DNA of 64,000 nt from NCBI RefSeq assembly GCF_020618475.1, contig NZ_CP085335.1, forward strand, positions 2,728,001 through 2,792,000, read 5' to 3'. Of this stretch, positions 42,024-51,333 are shown piece after piece. Each line of letters begins with the position of its first letter. The stretch's first letter is position 1. Both the position numbers and the translations under genes were made by a program. Under the pieces are notes generated by a model. It was not told the DNA's origin and made no database searches. It saw only the letters and a list, made by a program, of their open reading frames with translations. Source of the DNA: Haladaptatus halobius. Lineage in GTDB: Archaea > Halobacteriota > Halobacteria > Halobacteriales > Haladaptataceae.

Positions 42024-42049
42024 TTTTCCAGTCGAAACGAAGGGGTTGG
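42024..42049 (-). repeat. ORB-like element between DP1 and lpdA stops
   Basis: TTTTCCAGTCGAAACGAAGG then GGTTGG. A full-length copy in inverted orientation, within the 81-base convergent gap between the DP1 stop (41990) and the lpdA stop (42072). Confidence 0.65.
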
Positions 42050-42071
42050 TTCCGAAAAAGAGCCGATGAGG

Positions 42072-43496
42072 TTACCGATTCAACGTGTGAATCGCGTGCC
42101 CCAACGCGTTTTCGGCGGCCTCCATCACGCTCTCCGAGAGCGTCGGGTGGGTGTGAACCGTGGCGGCCACATCCTCTATCGTCGCACCCATCTCGATGGC
42201 CAGTCCGAGTTCGGCGATAAGTTCGGATGCCTCGGGGCCGACGATCTGCGCGCCGAGGACGAACCCACTCGGTTCGTCGGCGACGATTCGGACGAAGCCG
42301 TCCGCGTGGTTCGTCGTGAGCGCGCGCCCGCTGGCTTGGAACGGGAACCTCCCGACGACGGGTTCGAAACCCTGTTCTTCCGCCTCCTCCTCCGTCAGTC
42401 CGACCGTGCCGATCTCGGGGTCGGTGAACACCGCGGCGGGCATGGCCTGATAGTCGATAGCCGAGGGTTCGCCGGCGATGACCTCCGCGGCAACTTGCCC
42501 TTCCTTGCTCGCCTTGTGCGCGAGCATCGGTTCGCCCGCCACGTCGCCGATGGCGAATATGTGCTCCTGCTCGGTACGCGCGCGGTCGTCCGTCCCGATG
42601 AAGCCCTTCTCATCCGTCTCGATGCCCGCATTCTCCAATTCGAGCGTGTCGGTGACGGGTTGGCGGCCGACCGCTACGAGCACCTTCTCGGCACCGAACT
42701 CCGAGACGTCGCCGTCCTCGTTCTCGGTCATGACGGTGATGCCGGCGCCCGACTCCTCCCACTCCTTCGCGGCCTGTCCGAAGTGGAAGTCGATGCCCAA
42801 CTCCTCGGCTTTCTTCTTCACCGGTCGCGCGAGGTCGTCCTCGTAGCCCGGCAGCACCGAGTCGAGCATCTCCACAACCGTCACGTCGGAGCCGAGTTTG
42901 GCGAAGACGCCCGCGAGTTCCATGCCAATGTAGCCCGCGCCGACGAGGACGATGCTCTCCGGCACGTCGTCCAGCGCGAGCGCCTGCCGCGAGTTGAGGA
43001 CGTGTTCGCCGTCGAACTCGAAGCCGGGAATCTCGATGGCGCGACTGCCGGTGGCGACGATGGCGTGCTCGAACTCGACCGTCTCCGCGCCCTGTCCCTC
43101 GCCGCCGTGAACGACGCGGACGGAGTTTTCGTCCGCGAACTCGGCGCGACCCTCCATCAGAGAGACGCCGTTCGCCTTGCAGAGCTTCTCGACGCCGCCT
43201 GTCAACTGCGAGACGACGCCGTCTTTCCACTCCACCATCTCGCCGAAGTTCACGTCGAGTTTCGTGTAGATGCCCATCTCCTCGGCGTTGTTCGCGTCGT
43301 AGGCCAAGTCGGACGCCGTGATCATCGCCTTCGACGGGATGCAGCCGTAGTTCAGGCAGGTTCCGCCGTAGGCGTCCTTCTCCACGAGCGTCACGTCGAG
43401 TCCCAGTTGGCCCGCGCGGATGGCGGCGACGTAACCGCCCGGTCCCGCGCCGATAACCAGCACGTCCGTTCCTGTCGAGATGTCTCCGACGACCAT
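42072..43496 (-). CDS. lpdA: Dihydrolipoyl dehydrogenase (E3)
   Basis: Flavoprotein that reoxidises the lipoyl arm of 2-oxoacid dehydrogenase complexes with NAD+. 474 residues. FAD site VLVIGAGPGGYVAAIRAGQLG, redox disulfide GGTCLNYGCIPSKAM, NAD site VLVGAGYIGMELAGVFAKLG, second FAD motif EHIFAIGDVAGEPML and the catalytic His-Pro in VHTHPTLSESVMEA. The start at 43496 (MVVGDISTGTDVLV) precedes the FAD motif as usual. It lies behind E1alpha-E1beta-E2 on the same strand, but a small opposite-strand gene remnant (43641-43996) separates it from E2. Confidence 0.96.
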   Translation of the reverse strand: MVVGDISTGTDVLVIGAGPGGYVAAIRAGQLGLDVTLVEKDAYGGTCLNYGCIPSKAMITASDLAYDANNAEEMGIYTKLDVNFGEMVEWKDGVVSQLTGGVEKLCKANGVSLMEGRAEFADENSVRVVHGGEGQGAETVEFEHAIVATGSRAIEIPGFEFDGEHVLNSRQALALDDVPESIVLVGAGYIGMELAGVFAKLGSDVTVVEMLDSVLPGYEDDLARPVKKKAEELGIDFHFGQAAKEWEESGAGITVMTENEDGDVSEFGAEKVLVAVGRQPVTDTLELENAGIETDEKGFIGTDDRARTEQEHIFAIGDVAGEPMLAHKASKEGQVAAEVIAGEPSAIDYQAMPAAVFTDPEIGTVGLTEEEAEEQGFEPVVGRFPFQASGRALTTNHADGFVRIVADEPSGFVLGAQIVGPEASELIAELGLAIEMGATIEDVAATVHTHPTLSESVMEAAENALGHAIHTLNR

Positions 43497-43640
43497 TACA
43501 CGGCTAGAGTGGCTACCGGGTAAAAAATCAGGTGGATTACGAACCGGCGACTGAACGTGTGTTGGCAATCACCACACTTTTGTAGCCGGTACGCTGGCAC
43601 TGAGAGAAAACGCTATGGTTCGCTTACAACAAGCGAAATC

Positions 43641-43996
43641 ATGAACCATTCTCTCCGGTACGGCATCGCCGTCGTCGTCGGTGCCGTCGTAACCGCCAGC
43701 GTGGCCTTCTTCGAACCGCCGACGGAGGAATCGGCGATTCTCCTCGTCGGAATCGCGCAAGTGTACGTCGTCGGTGCGGCGGTCGCGCTTCGATACGGTT
43801 CGATTCTTCGAAGCACCGACGGCCGAAGTGGGCGAGCGGCGCGTTCGCCGGTGTTTCGACATTTGGCTGTTTCAGCCTGTTAAGCGGCGTCAATCCGACG
43901 CCGAACTTCACCGTGATGGTGCTCGGCTACGGTCTCGTCATGTTCGGTTTCGCCGCCGGAATCGCGTTCGAACACGAGCGAAACGGTTCACCGTAA
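43641..43996 (+). pseudogene. Small membrane protein gene with a frameshift
   Basis: Frame 1 gives MNHSLRYGIAVVVGAVVTAS followed by a second helix AILLVGIAQVYVVGAAVALRYG and then turns Arg-rich (GRSGRAARSPVF). From about 43828 a different frame continues the membrane protein: WASGAFAGVSTFGCFSLLSG, then TVMVLGYGLVMFGFAAGIAF and a stop at 43994-43996. One missing base near 43825-43835 joins the two into a four-helix protein of about 118 residues. It is placed between the E2 and lpdA genes on the opposite strand. Function unknown. Confidence 0.7.
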
Positions 43997-44047
43997 CACC
44001 GGTTACGCGCTTCGATTCGAGGAAAATAGAAAATTAGCGAGTCCCGG

Positions 44048-45556
44048 CTACTCCAATAGGAGCAGTTTCGGGTTCTGCAAGTATTCAAGCACCTGGTTGG
44101 CGAACGCCGCGACGATCGCGCCGTCGACGATTCGGTGGTCGATAGACACCGAGATGGGGAGCGTGGGGCGCGCTTCGACCTCGTCGTCAACCACGACGGG
44201 TCGCTTTTCCAGCGAGCCGAGTCCGAAGATACCGACTTCGGGGTGGTTGATGATGGGCGTCGCGTACTCGCCGCCGATGGCCCCGAAGTTCGTGATGGTG
44301 AACGTGCCATCCTGCATCTCCTCGCGCGAGATGGTGCGGTCGCGGGCCTTCTCGACCAACTCGTTCATCTCCGAGGAGATCTGGAGCATATCCTTCTGGT
44401 CGACGTTCTTCACGACCGGCACCATCAGACCGTCGTCGGTGGCGACCGCGATGCCGATGTTGTAGTAGTTCTTGAGGATTATCTCGCCGTTATCCTCGTC
44501 CAGCGAGGCGTTGAGGTACGGGTAATCTTTCAGCGCCGCCACGATGGCCTTCAGCACGAAGGGCATGTAGGTCAGCTTGATGCCCCGCTCTTCGGCGACC
44601 TCCTTCAACTCGGCGCGCGTCTCGATCAGTTCCGACACTTCGACGGTGTCGTGGTGCGTGACGTGGGGCGCGGTGAACTTCGAGCGCTCCATCTGCTTGC
44701 CGATGGTGCGCCGGATACCGCGGTAGGGAACGCGCTCTTCGCGTGGGCCGGTCTCGCCCGCCGCGACCTCCGCGGCGTCCGCGGCCTGCGCCCGCTGTTG
44801 TGCCTCGGCGTACTCCGTGACGGCTTCGGGCGTGACGTATGCCTCGCCGTCGCGCTCCTCGGTGGCGGGCACGGCGTTGAGATCGATACCCTGCTCGTCG
44901 GCGAGTCGGCGAGTCGCGGGCGCGGCCAGCGTCCGCTCGCGGTCGGCGGCCGCGTCCTCGGTCGTGGGCTGCGAACCTTGCTCTCGCGTCGGCTGCGCGC
45001 CGCCCATCGGCTCCTCGGCTTCGGCGAGCGCCTCGTCGCGCTCCTGGGTGCTCTCCACCGACTCGTCCGATTCGTCCGACTCCGCGGCTGACCGCACATC
45101 CCCTTCCGTCACGCGACCGCTCGGGCCTGTGCCCTCGACTTCGCCGATGTCCACGCCGAGTTCGCGCGCGAGCCGTCTCGCGCTCGGTGCGGCGAACACG
45201 CGACCATCCGGCGTCGTCGTCTCCTCGGAGACTTCTGGCTCCTCCGCGACCTCCTCCTGCGATTCTGTCGGCTCGTCGGACTCGGCGCTCTCGGTGGTCG
45301 GTTCGTCCGCTTCCTCTCCTTCCACGTTGAACGTGATGATGACGTTGCCGACGGGGACGACCTCACCCTCTTCCGCCCGCAGTTCACGAACCGACCCGTT
45401 CACGGGCGAGGGGACTTCCACGATGGCTTTGTCCGTCTCGACCTCGGCGACCGGCTGGTCTTCGCTGACCGTGTCGCCCTCCTCCACCAGCCAACTGACG
45501 AGTTCGCCTTCGGCGACGCCTTCGCCGACGTCCGGGAGTTTGAATTCGCGTACCAT
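44048..45556 (-). CDS. 2-oxoacid dehydrogenase E2 (dihydrolipoyl acyltransferase)
   Basis: Core of the dehydrogenase complex, 502 residues. A lipoyl domain with VAEVETDKAIVEVPSPVNGSV (lipoylated Lys in ETDKAIVE) comes first, then an acidic linker. There are two E3/E1-binding-like motifs (APSARRLARELGVDIGEVEG at about 128-147 and LAAPATRRLADEQGIDLNAV at about 210-229). The catalytic domain has VPYRGIRRTIGKQMERSKF and the active-site DHRIVDG near the C-terminus. It sits two bases after the E1beta stop. In haloarchaea, which respire pyruvate through ferredoxin oxidoreductase, the physiological substrate of this complex is unsettled. Confidence 0.95.
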   Translation of the reverse strand: MVREFKLPDVGEGVAEGELVSWLVEEGDTVSEDQPVAEVETDKAIVEVPSPVNGSVRELRAEEGEVVPVGNVIITFNVEGEEADEPTTESAESDEPTESQEEVAEEPEVSEETTTPDGRVFAAPSARRLARELGVDIGEVEGTGPSGRVTEGDVRSAAESDESDESVESTQERDEALAEAEEPMGGAQPTREQGSQPTTEDAAADRERTLAAPATRRLADEQGIDLNAVPATEERDGEAYVTPEAVTEYAEAQQRAQAADAAEVAAGETGPREERVPYRGIRRTIGKQMERSKFTAPHVTHHDTVEVSELIETRAELKEVAEERGIKLTYMPFVLKAIVAALKDYPYLNASLDEDNGEIILKNYYNIGIAVATDDGLMVPVVKNVDQKDMLQISSEMNELVEKARDRTISREEMQDGTFTITNFGAIGGEYATPIINHPEVGIFGLGSLEKRPVVVDDEVEARPTLPISVSIDHRIVDGAIVAAFANQVLEYLQNPKLLLLE

Positions 45557-45557
45557 G

Positions 45558-46553
45558 TTAGAAGTTCACCGCGTCGCGGATGCCCTCCTTGATGCGGGCC
45601 GGTTCGGGCAGGTAGTAGTCTTCGAGGCTGTACAGCGGGAACGGCGTGTCGAAGCCGGTGATGCGCTCGACGGGCGCTTCCTGGTACAGCAGGGCTTCTT
45701 CCTGAATCGTCGCGGCGATCTCTCCGGCGAGACCGCCCGACTTCGGGGCTTCGTGGACGACCGCCGCGCGTCCGGTCTTCTTGAATGACTCGACGATGGT
45801 GTCCGTGTCGAGCGGCGAGACGGTTCGAAGGTCGACGACCTCCGCGTCGATTTCGCCCTCCAACTGCTCGGCGGCTTCCATCGTCGGGCGGGTCATCGCA
45901 CCCCACGTGAACACCGAGATATCCGTCCCCTCTTTGCGCACCGCGGCCTCCCCGATGGGAACCTCGTAGGATTCGGCGGGTACGTCGCCGCGGAACGCGC
46001 GGTAGATGAGCTTCGGTTCGAGGAATATGACCGGGTCGGGATCGCGGATGGCGGCCGTGAGCAGCCCCTTCGTGTCGTACGGCGTGCTCGGGATGACGAC
46101 TTTGAGACCGGGCTGGTGCGCGAAGAACGCCTCCGTCGATTCGGAGTGGTGTTCCGGCGCGCGGATGCCTCCGCCGTAAGGCGCGCGGATGACCATCGGA
46201 CAAGTGTACCGGCCGCGCGAGCGTGTGCGCAGGCGGGCCGCGTGCGAGACGATCTGGTCGAACGCCGGGTAGATGAAGCCCATGAACTGGATCTCCGGTA
46301 CGGGCTTCAGACCGTAGGCTGCCATGCCGATCGCGGTGCCGACGATGCCGGACTCCGCCAGCGGCGTGTCGATGACGCGGTCGTCGCCGAACTCGTCGTA
46401 GAGCCCTTCGGTCGCGCGGAACACGCCGCCGTTCTTGCCGACGTCCTCGCCCATGACGACCACGTCGTCGTCCTGTTGCATTTCAGTGTACAGTCCGTCG
46501 CGGACTGCCTGCACGAGCGTGAGATTCTCCGATTCGGTAGTTGCCTGACTCAT
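45558..46553 (-). CDS. 2-oxoacid dehydrogenase E1 beta subunit
   Basis: A 331-residue transketolase-like half of the E1 decarboxylase. It starts MSQATTESENLTLVQAVRDG, with VVVMGEDVGKNGGVFRATEGL, DTPLAESGIVGTAIGMAAYG, MVIRAPYGGGIRAPEHHSES and GRAAVVHEAPKSGGLAGEIAA all intact. It pairs with E1alpha to hold thiamine diphosphate. The ATG at 46553 is two bases after the E1alpha stop (46556), and E2 follows after one base, so this is a compact operon. Confidence 0.95.
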   Translation of the reverse strand: MSQATTESENLTLVQAVRDGLYTEMQQDDDVVVMGEDVGKNGGVFRATEGLYDEFGDDRVIDTPLAESGIVGTAIGMAAYGLKPVPEIQFMGFIYPAFDQIVSHAARLRTRSRGRYTCPMVIRAPYGGGIRAPEHHSESTEAFFAHQPGLKVVIPSTPYDTKGLLTAAIRDPDPVIFLEPKLIYRAFRGDVPAESYEVPIGEAAVRKEGTDISVFTWGAMTRPTMEAAEQLEGEIDAEVVDLRTVSPLDTDTIVESFKKTGRAAVVHEAPKSGGLAGEIAATIQEEALLYQEAPVERITGFDTPFPLYSLEDYYLPEPARIKEGIRDAVNF

Positions 46554-46555
46554 AG

Positions 46556-47677
46556 TTACTCCTCCAGAAGTGCGTCGTCCCCGTACTGTTCGCGGATTCG
46601 CTCGAACCACTCGCGCTGTTCGCGCAGTCGTCGCGGCATGTCCGCGTACACGTGCTTGAATATCTCCTCGGGGTCGGGTCGCTCGACCGACTCCGCCTCG
46701 TCGATGGCGTCCGCGACCCGCTCTTTGACGTCCTCCCCGATGGCGTCCACCGACTCGTCGTCGAGCCGTCCCGTGTTCCGCAGGAACGCTTCCATCCGCG
46801 GAATCGGATCCTTCTGCTTCCACCGCTGGACTTCGTCGTCGTCGCGGTAGACGCTCGGGTCGTCGGCGGTGGTGTGCGCGCCGAAGCGGTACTGTACCGC
46901 CTCGATGAGCGTCGGACGTAGTTCGTCCTCGCTGGGGTTTTTCGCCTTGTTCACGGCTTCCTTCGTCACTTTGTACACCGCGAGAGGATCCATCCCGTCG
47001 ACCTGCACGCCCTCGAAGCCGTATGCTTGCGCTTTCTGCGCGATGGTCTTGGAGGCGGTCTGGCGCTCGCGCGGCACCGAAATCGCCCACTGGTTGTTGT
47101 TACAGAAGAAGACGGCGGGTGCGTCGAAGACCCCCGCGAAGTTCATCCCTTCGTGGAAGTCGCCCTCGCTCGTCGCGCCGTCGCCGAAGTAACAGAGAAA
47201 CGCTTTCTCCTCACCCTTCAGACGCGACGCCCACGCCGCGCCGGTCGCGTGAACGACTTGCGTTGCGATGGGCACCGCGACGGTGAAGATGTTGGAGTCT
47301 TCGGGAATTTCGTTCCCCGCTTCGTGGCCCATCCAGTAGAGCATGGTCTGTTTCAGCGAGAGGCCGCGGACGAGCGCCGCGCCGTGTTCGCGGTAGCTCG
47401 GGAACATCCAGTCGTCGTCGCTGAGCGCGTAGACGCTCCCGATCTGTGCGCCCTCCTGTCCCGAAAGCGGGGGGTACGTTCCCATCCGACCTTGGCGCTG
47501 GAGGCTGACCGCCCGCTCGTCGAAGTGGCGGGCGAGACGCATCTGGTGGTACATATCCACCAATTCCTCATCGGAGAGGTTCGGCACCTCCGCACCGTCC
47601 AGCACCGTGCCGTCTTCGTCCAGTATCTGTACTCGCTCCTGGGGGTCTCGGTGTACGATGCTCACGGTCGAACCCAT
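46556..47677 (-). CDS. 2-oxoacid dehydrogenase E1 alpha subunit
   Basis: A 373-residue thiamine-diphosphate-binding subunit that decarboxylates the 2-oxoacid and acylates the lipoyl group of E2. The ThDP motif [20 protein letters not shown] lies at about 165-184 with the closing Asn in [25 protein letters not shown] and the phosphorylation-loop-like [11 protein letters not shown] are typical of the PDH/branched-chain class. First gene of the E1alpha-E1beta-E2 operon; the upstream region contains TATAATG-like and TTAATTA words on this strand. Whether the substrate is pyruvate or branched-chain acids cannot be read from the sequence. Confidence 0.95.
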   Translation of the reverse strand: MGSTVSIVHRDPQERVQILDEDGTVLDGAEVPNLSDEELVDMYHQMRLARHFDERAVSLQRQGRMGTYPPLSGQEGAQIGSVYALSDDDWMFPSYREHGAALVRGLSLKQTMLYWMGHEAGNEIPEDSNIFTVAVPIATQVVHATGAAWASRLKGEEKAFLCYFGDGATSEGDFHEGMNFAGVFDAPAVFFCNNNQWAISVPRERQTASKTIAQKAQAYGFEGVQVDGMDPLAVYKVTKEAVNKAKNPSEDELRPTLIEAVQYRFGAHTTADDPSVYRDDDEVQRWKQKDPIPRMEAFLRNTGRLDDESVDAIGEDVKERVADAIDEAESVERPDPEEIFKHVYADMPRRLREQREWFERIREQYGDDALLEE

Positions 47678-47995
47678 CCTGACATGTGCGAAAAAACTCT
47701 CGCGCGCATTATAGGGTTTTCGTAATTAACTTCCCATAGAAACTGCTTCGCATGCCATTTTTACGGGTTTGTGCCGCAAACGCCGGTCAAATTTCCCATT
47801 TTAAAATTACCGGCCGGATGTCGGTCAAACGATGGGCAGTCTCGTACGGTCTTGAGAACCGATGAACATCGTTGTACACCGTTTCCTCTTTCGGTCGGAC
47901 GAATGCCGTGTGCACTTCCCGCTTCGCGGCGTTGCTGCTCGTTCAAACCGAGACCCGGTGGGCCTCGCGGTTCGCGGGTCGTTCCTCTCCGCTCG
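47678..47995. other. 318-bp region between the dehydrogenase operon and lipA
   Basis: No gene seen. The first about 60 bases hold the promoter of the E1alpha operon (on the minus strand GTTAATTACG and CCTATAATG). The stretch 47750-47820 is AT-richer (CCATTTTAAAATTACC at about 47798). The rest is GC-rich without a long conserved-looking frame; it contains the 3' end region of lipA. Confidence 0.4.
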
Positions 47996-48934
47996 CTATA
48001 CGGAGGCTCTCCGAGCCTCGCGCCTCGCTTGCTCCACCGTCTTCCCGTCCCGGAGGATAGCGTCGACGAACAGTTCACCTGCCTTGTAGGACGACCGAAC
48101 CATCGGTCCGCTGGCGCAGTAGAGAAAACCGAGTTCGTCCTCCGCGACCTGTCGCCACGTCTCGAACTTCGCGGGGTGGACGTACGCTTCGACGTCGAGA
48201 TGGGAGCGCGACGGCTGGAGGTACTGGCCGAGCGTGACGATGTCCACGTCGGTCTCTCGGAGGTCGGAGAGCGCCTGATACACTTCGTGGTCGTACTCCC
48301 CGAGGCCGAGCATCAGACTTGTCTTCGTGTAGATATTCGACTCGCGCCCGACCTGTTCGAGAACGCCGAGGCTCTGTTCGTAGCCCGCACGCGGGTCGCG
48401 GACGGGCCGCTGGAGTCGCTCGACCGTCTCGACGTTGTGCGCGATAACGTCCGGTTCGGCGTCGATGATCTTTCGAACGAGACGTTCTTCGCCTTGGAAG
48501 TCCGGAATCAACACTTCAACGAGGATACCGGGATGGCGTTTCTTTATCTCTCGAATTGTCTGCGCGAAGTGGCCCGCACCCTGCTCGTCGAGGTCGTCGC
48601 GGTCGACCGACGTGAGAACCACATAGTCGAGGCCGATCTCCGCGATGGCGCTCGCCACGTTCGCCGGTTCGTCCGGGTCGAGCGGTTCGCCGCCGCCGGT
48701 GTCCACGTCGCAGAAGCCGCAGCTCCGCGTGCACTGGTGGCCCATCAGCATGAAGGTGGCCGTCCCGCCGCCGTCCTCGCCTCGCCCGCTCCAGCACTCG
48801 CCGAGATTCGGGCAGTTGGCCTCCTCACAGACGGTGTGAAGGTCGTGCTCTCGGAGCGTCCGCTTGATCCCCGTGAACTCCTGTCCCGACGGAGGCCGCA
48901 TCTTCAGCCAGTTTGGCTTGCGCCGCCCACTCAT
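47996..48934 (-). CDS. lipA: Lipoyl synthase
   Basis: Radical SAM enzyme that inserts two sulfurs into octanoyl-E2. 312 residues. The auxiliary-cluster motif CEEANCPNLGEC (Cys-x4-Cys-x5-Cys), the radical SAM motif CTRSCGFCDV (CxxxCxxC) and the C-terminal RSSYKAGE with the auxiliary-cluster Ser are all present, so the enzyme should be active. The start at 48934 (MSGRRKPNWLKMRPP) matches the family. It lies upstream of, and on the same strand as, the dehydrogenase operon whose E2 it would lipoylate. No lipB or lplA gene is in the window. Confidence 0.95.
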   Translation of the reverse strand: MSGRRKPNWLKMRPPSGQEFTGIKRTLREHDLHTVCEEANCPNLGECWSGRGEDGGGTATFMLMGHQCTRSCGFCDVDTGGGEPLDPDEPANVASAIAEIGLDYVVLTSVDRDDLDEQGAGHFAQTIREIKKRHPGILVEVLIPDFQGEERLVRKIIDAEPDVIAHNVETVERLQRPVRDPRAGYEQSLGVLEQVGRESNIYTKTSLMLGLGEYDHEVYQALSDLRETDVDIVTLGQYLQPSRSHLDVEAYVHPAKFETWRQVAEDELGFLYCASGPMVRSSYKAGELFVDAILRDGKTVEQARREARRASV

Positions 48935-49136
48935 TGGTGGCGGCTTCGGGCTACCACGACAAAAAGGATAGGGTATTCGAGGAGGCGAGATGGACGAATC
49001 CACCGTTCCGCCCCCACCGTTTCGACTCGATAGCCGCGCGTATCCCCCTGTTGTCGGCAGGAAATCCGAGAGTACTCACCCCGGTTGTGGGATAAGAAGC
49101 AAATAACAATGCCGTTCATTCGCCTACTGATTCGGT

Positions 49137-49448
49137 ATGGCTACGAACGATCGTATGAGAACGAACGACGGGATGGACACGAACGGATTGGACTGGTTCA
49201 GCATTCTTCTAGTCGTGGTCGGCGCACTCAACTGGGGCATCGTCGGGGTAACGGGACTGATCGGCGAACGACTGAACGTCGTACAGCAGGCGATGGGACT
49301 GCTCTTTCTCCCCGATGTCGCTCAGACGATCACGTATCTCATCTACGTGCTCGTCGGTCTCGCGGGGCTGTATTTCATCTACACCAGCTACAAAATCGGT
49401 CGCGCGAGTCGCCGGACGCGCCAACGAGCCCCTCAGCAGACGGAGTGA
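49137..49448 (+). CDS. DUF378 family small membrane protein
   Basis: 103 residues: a polar leader, then two helices with the DUF378 motif VVVGALNWGIVGVTGLIGE in the first and ITYLIYVLVGLAGLYFIYTSY in the second, and a basic tail RASRRTRQR. DUF378 proteins are widespread and uncharacterised. A shorter start at 49155 (MRTND) is possible. AT-rich sequence follows, with the promoter of the MATE gene at 49612. Confidence 0.85.
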   Translation: MATNDRMRTNDGMDTNGLDWFSILLVVVGALNWGIVGVTGLIGERLNVVQQAMGLLFLPDVAQTITYLIYVLVGLAGLYFIYTSYKIGRASRRTRQRAPQQTE

Positions 49449-49564
49449 CTTCTTTTTTCTTGCCTACCTTTTCAGTCGGTTCTCTACTTTCCCAACTTCC
49501 TCCGCGATGTTTGTTTGGTTCCTTATTTCATGGTGATGAACATTGTCATATCCTCTCTCTACAA

Positions 49565-49579
49565 TACTTATAAATACTA
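49565..49579 (+). promoter_or_regulatory. TATA region of the second MATE gene
   Basis: TACTTATAAATACTA lies 33-47 bases ahead of the ATG at 49612, in an AT-rich stretch (about 49510-49600). This predicts a short or absent leader. Confidence 0.5.
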
Positions 49580-49611
49580 TCAGGATTTCATGATTTGTAT
49601 AGCCGCAAACC

Positions 49612-51015
49612 ATGCCCGAGCTATCCCGGGATGAAATCACTGACGGGTCGTTAGTGCGAGCTCTCGTACTTCTCGCCGCACCTCTCGTCTTGCAGAACTT
49701 CGTACAAGTCGCCCAACAAGTCGTCGATACGTTCTGGGTCGGTCGTCTCGGCGAGGACGCAGTCGCCGCAGTCGGGTTGAGCTTCCCGCTTACCGCCATC
49801 CTGTTCGCTATCTTCATGATTACGAACATCGGAACCCAGGTACTCGTCTCCCAGCGCGTCGGAGCCGACGACGAGGCAGGTGCTCGTCGCGCGGCGTTTC
49901 ACGGCATCACGCTGGCGTTCGTCATGGGTCTTGTCCTCATCGGCCTCGTGTTCCTCTTCATACCGGATGTCGTCTTCCTGTTCGGTGCGACCTCCACGGT
50001 CACGTCGCTCACTATCGTCTACCTGACGACGTACGCGTTCGGGTTGCCGATAATAGGTATGGGCGACGCCATCGAGTTCGGATTCATCGGATGGGGAGAT
50101 TCGCGCGCCGCCCTCTACATCAACGTCGTCGCGGTCGCCGTCAACATCATCCTCGATCCGTTTCTCATCTTCGGCTACTGGATTCCCGGATTCGACGGGC
50201 TCCAAATCGCCGGTGCTGCCCTCGCTACCGTCCTCGGATACGGTATCTCGTCCCTTCTCGCGCTCGGGATGATGCTTCATGGCCGGGACGGGTACACGCT
50301 CACACGAAACTCGATGACGTTCCGGATGGGCGACTATCGCGAACTCGTCGATATTGGACTCCCGATGTTCGGCCAGCGCCTCGCCGGCCAGTCGGTTCGC
50401 GTTCTCATCGTCGGCATCGTCGCCGTGGCTGGTGGTCCCGCCGCTCTCGCGGCCTACAACGTCGGTGCGCGAATCGCTAGCGTCGCCTTCATCCCCGCGA
50501 GCGGTCTCTCGCAGGCCGCACAGAGCATCATCGGTCAGAATCTCGGTGCCGACAAGCCCGCTCGCGCTCGACGGACGACATGGGTCGGCGTGGTCATAGC
50601 GATGGTCGGTCTCACCCTCGTCGGCACCGTCCAGTGGGTCGTTCCCGAACTGTTGGTCGAGACGTTCGTCCCCGATATGTCGCCCGAAGGTTTCGAACTG
50701 ACCGTCCAGTACCTCCAAATCCTCGTCTACGGCTACTGGGGCATCGGTGCGATCTACCTGTTCAACGCCGGGTTCAACGGCGCGCGCCGGACGAAGGTGA
50801 GCCTGATAGCCGACCTCCTGAAATACTGGGGCGTTCGACTGCCCATCGCCGCCGTCGGCGTGATGTGGCTCGGGAAAGACGTGAACGTCGTCTTCTGGGC
50901 GGTCACGATTTCGAACGTCGTCGGCGCAATCGGCGCTGGCGCGTACTACTACTACTCGACCAGCAACGGGATGTTACAGCGGGCCGCCAAAGCGGCGACG
51001 AGTGCCGCAGACTGA
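49612..51015 (+). CDS. MATE family efflux transporter
   Basis: A 467-residue 12-helix exporter. The first half starts ALVLLAAPLVLQNFVQVAQQVVDTFWVGRLGEDAVAAVG, the canonical N-terminal MATE helix 1-2 region, and the second half repeats this with IGLPMFGQRLAGQSVRVLIV. LSQAAQSIIGQNLGADKPARA is the conserved cation-related loop. Of the three MATE proteins here it looks the most standard in sequence. A TATA region lies close upstream; the next gene is convergent. Substrate unknown. Confidence 0.92.
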   Translation: MPELSRDEITDGSLVRALVLLAAPLVLQNFVQVAQQVVDTFWVGRLGEDAVAAVGLSFPLTAILFAIFMITNIGTQVLVSQRVGADDEAGARRAAFHGITLAFVMGLVLIGLVFLFIPDVVFLFGATSTVTSLTIVYLTTYAFGLPIIGMGDAIEFGFIGWGDSRAALYINVVAVAVNIILDPFLIFGYWIPGFDGLQIAGAALATVLGYGISSLLALGMMLHGRDGYTLTRNSMTFRMGDYRELVDIGLPMFGQRLAGQSVRVLIVGIVAVAGGPAALAAYNVGARIASVAFIPASGLSQAAQSIIGQNLGADKPARARRTTWVGVVIAMVGLTLVGTVQWVVPELLVETFVPDMSPEGFELTVQYLQILVYGYWGIGAIYLFNAGFNGARRTKVSLIADLLKYWGVRLPIAAVGVMWLGKDVNVVFWAVTISNVVGAIGAGAYYYYSTSNGMLQRAAKAATSAAD

Positions 51016-51333
51016 CGACGTTCCGCTCGGATTTCGAGACGGTTCGGTAAAAGTGACGCTAGCGGTTCGTCTCCAATCGTGCTAGGTCTCCGTTCGAACG
51101 ATGGAGCCGACCGTTGGGGATATCGTCCCGACTCCGACATTGCGTCGCCACTCACACGGGCGAAAGGGGAAAGAATGGGAGCGCGGAGCGTGTGACCGCA
51201 CTCGGACAGTGCACTTCGGGGTACTTAAACTCACGGGGGGAAGAGTGAAAGTGAAAACCGACAGCAGGCCCCGCCAAAAGCCGTCCGTCAGACGAAAGGC
51301 AGACGTCAGAGTCTGACGCACGTCGCACATAAA
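51016..51333. other. 318-bp intergenic region after the MATE gene
   Basis: No credible gene. GTACTTAAAC (about 51220) resembles a TATA box on the plus strand, followed 20-odd bases later by a short GTG frame (about 51246-51317) coding a 23-residue basic peptide, which I cannot support. GTCAGA-G-TCTGAC (51305-51317) is a perfect dyad with a one-base centre. A small RNA is possible, but nothing is recognised. Confidence 0.35.
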
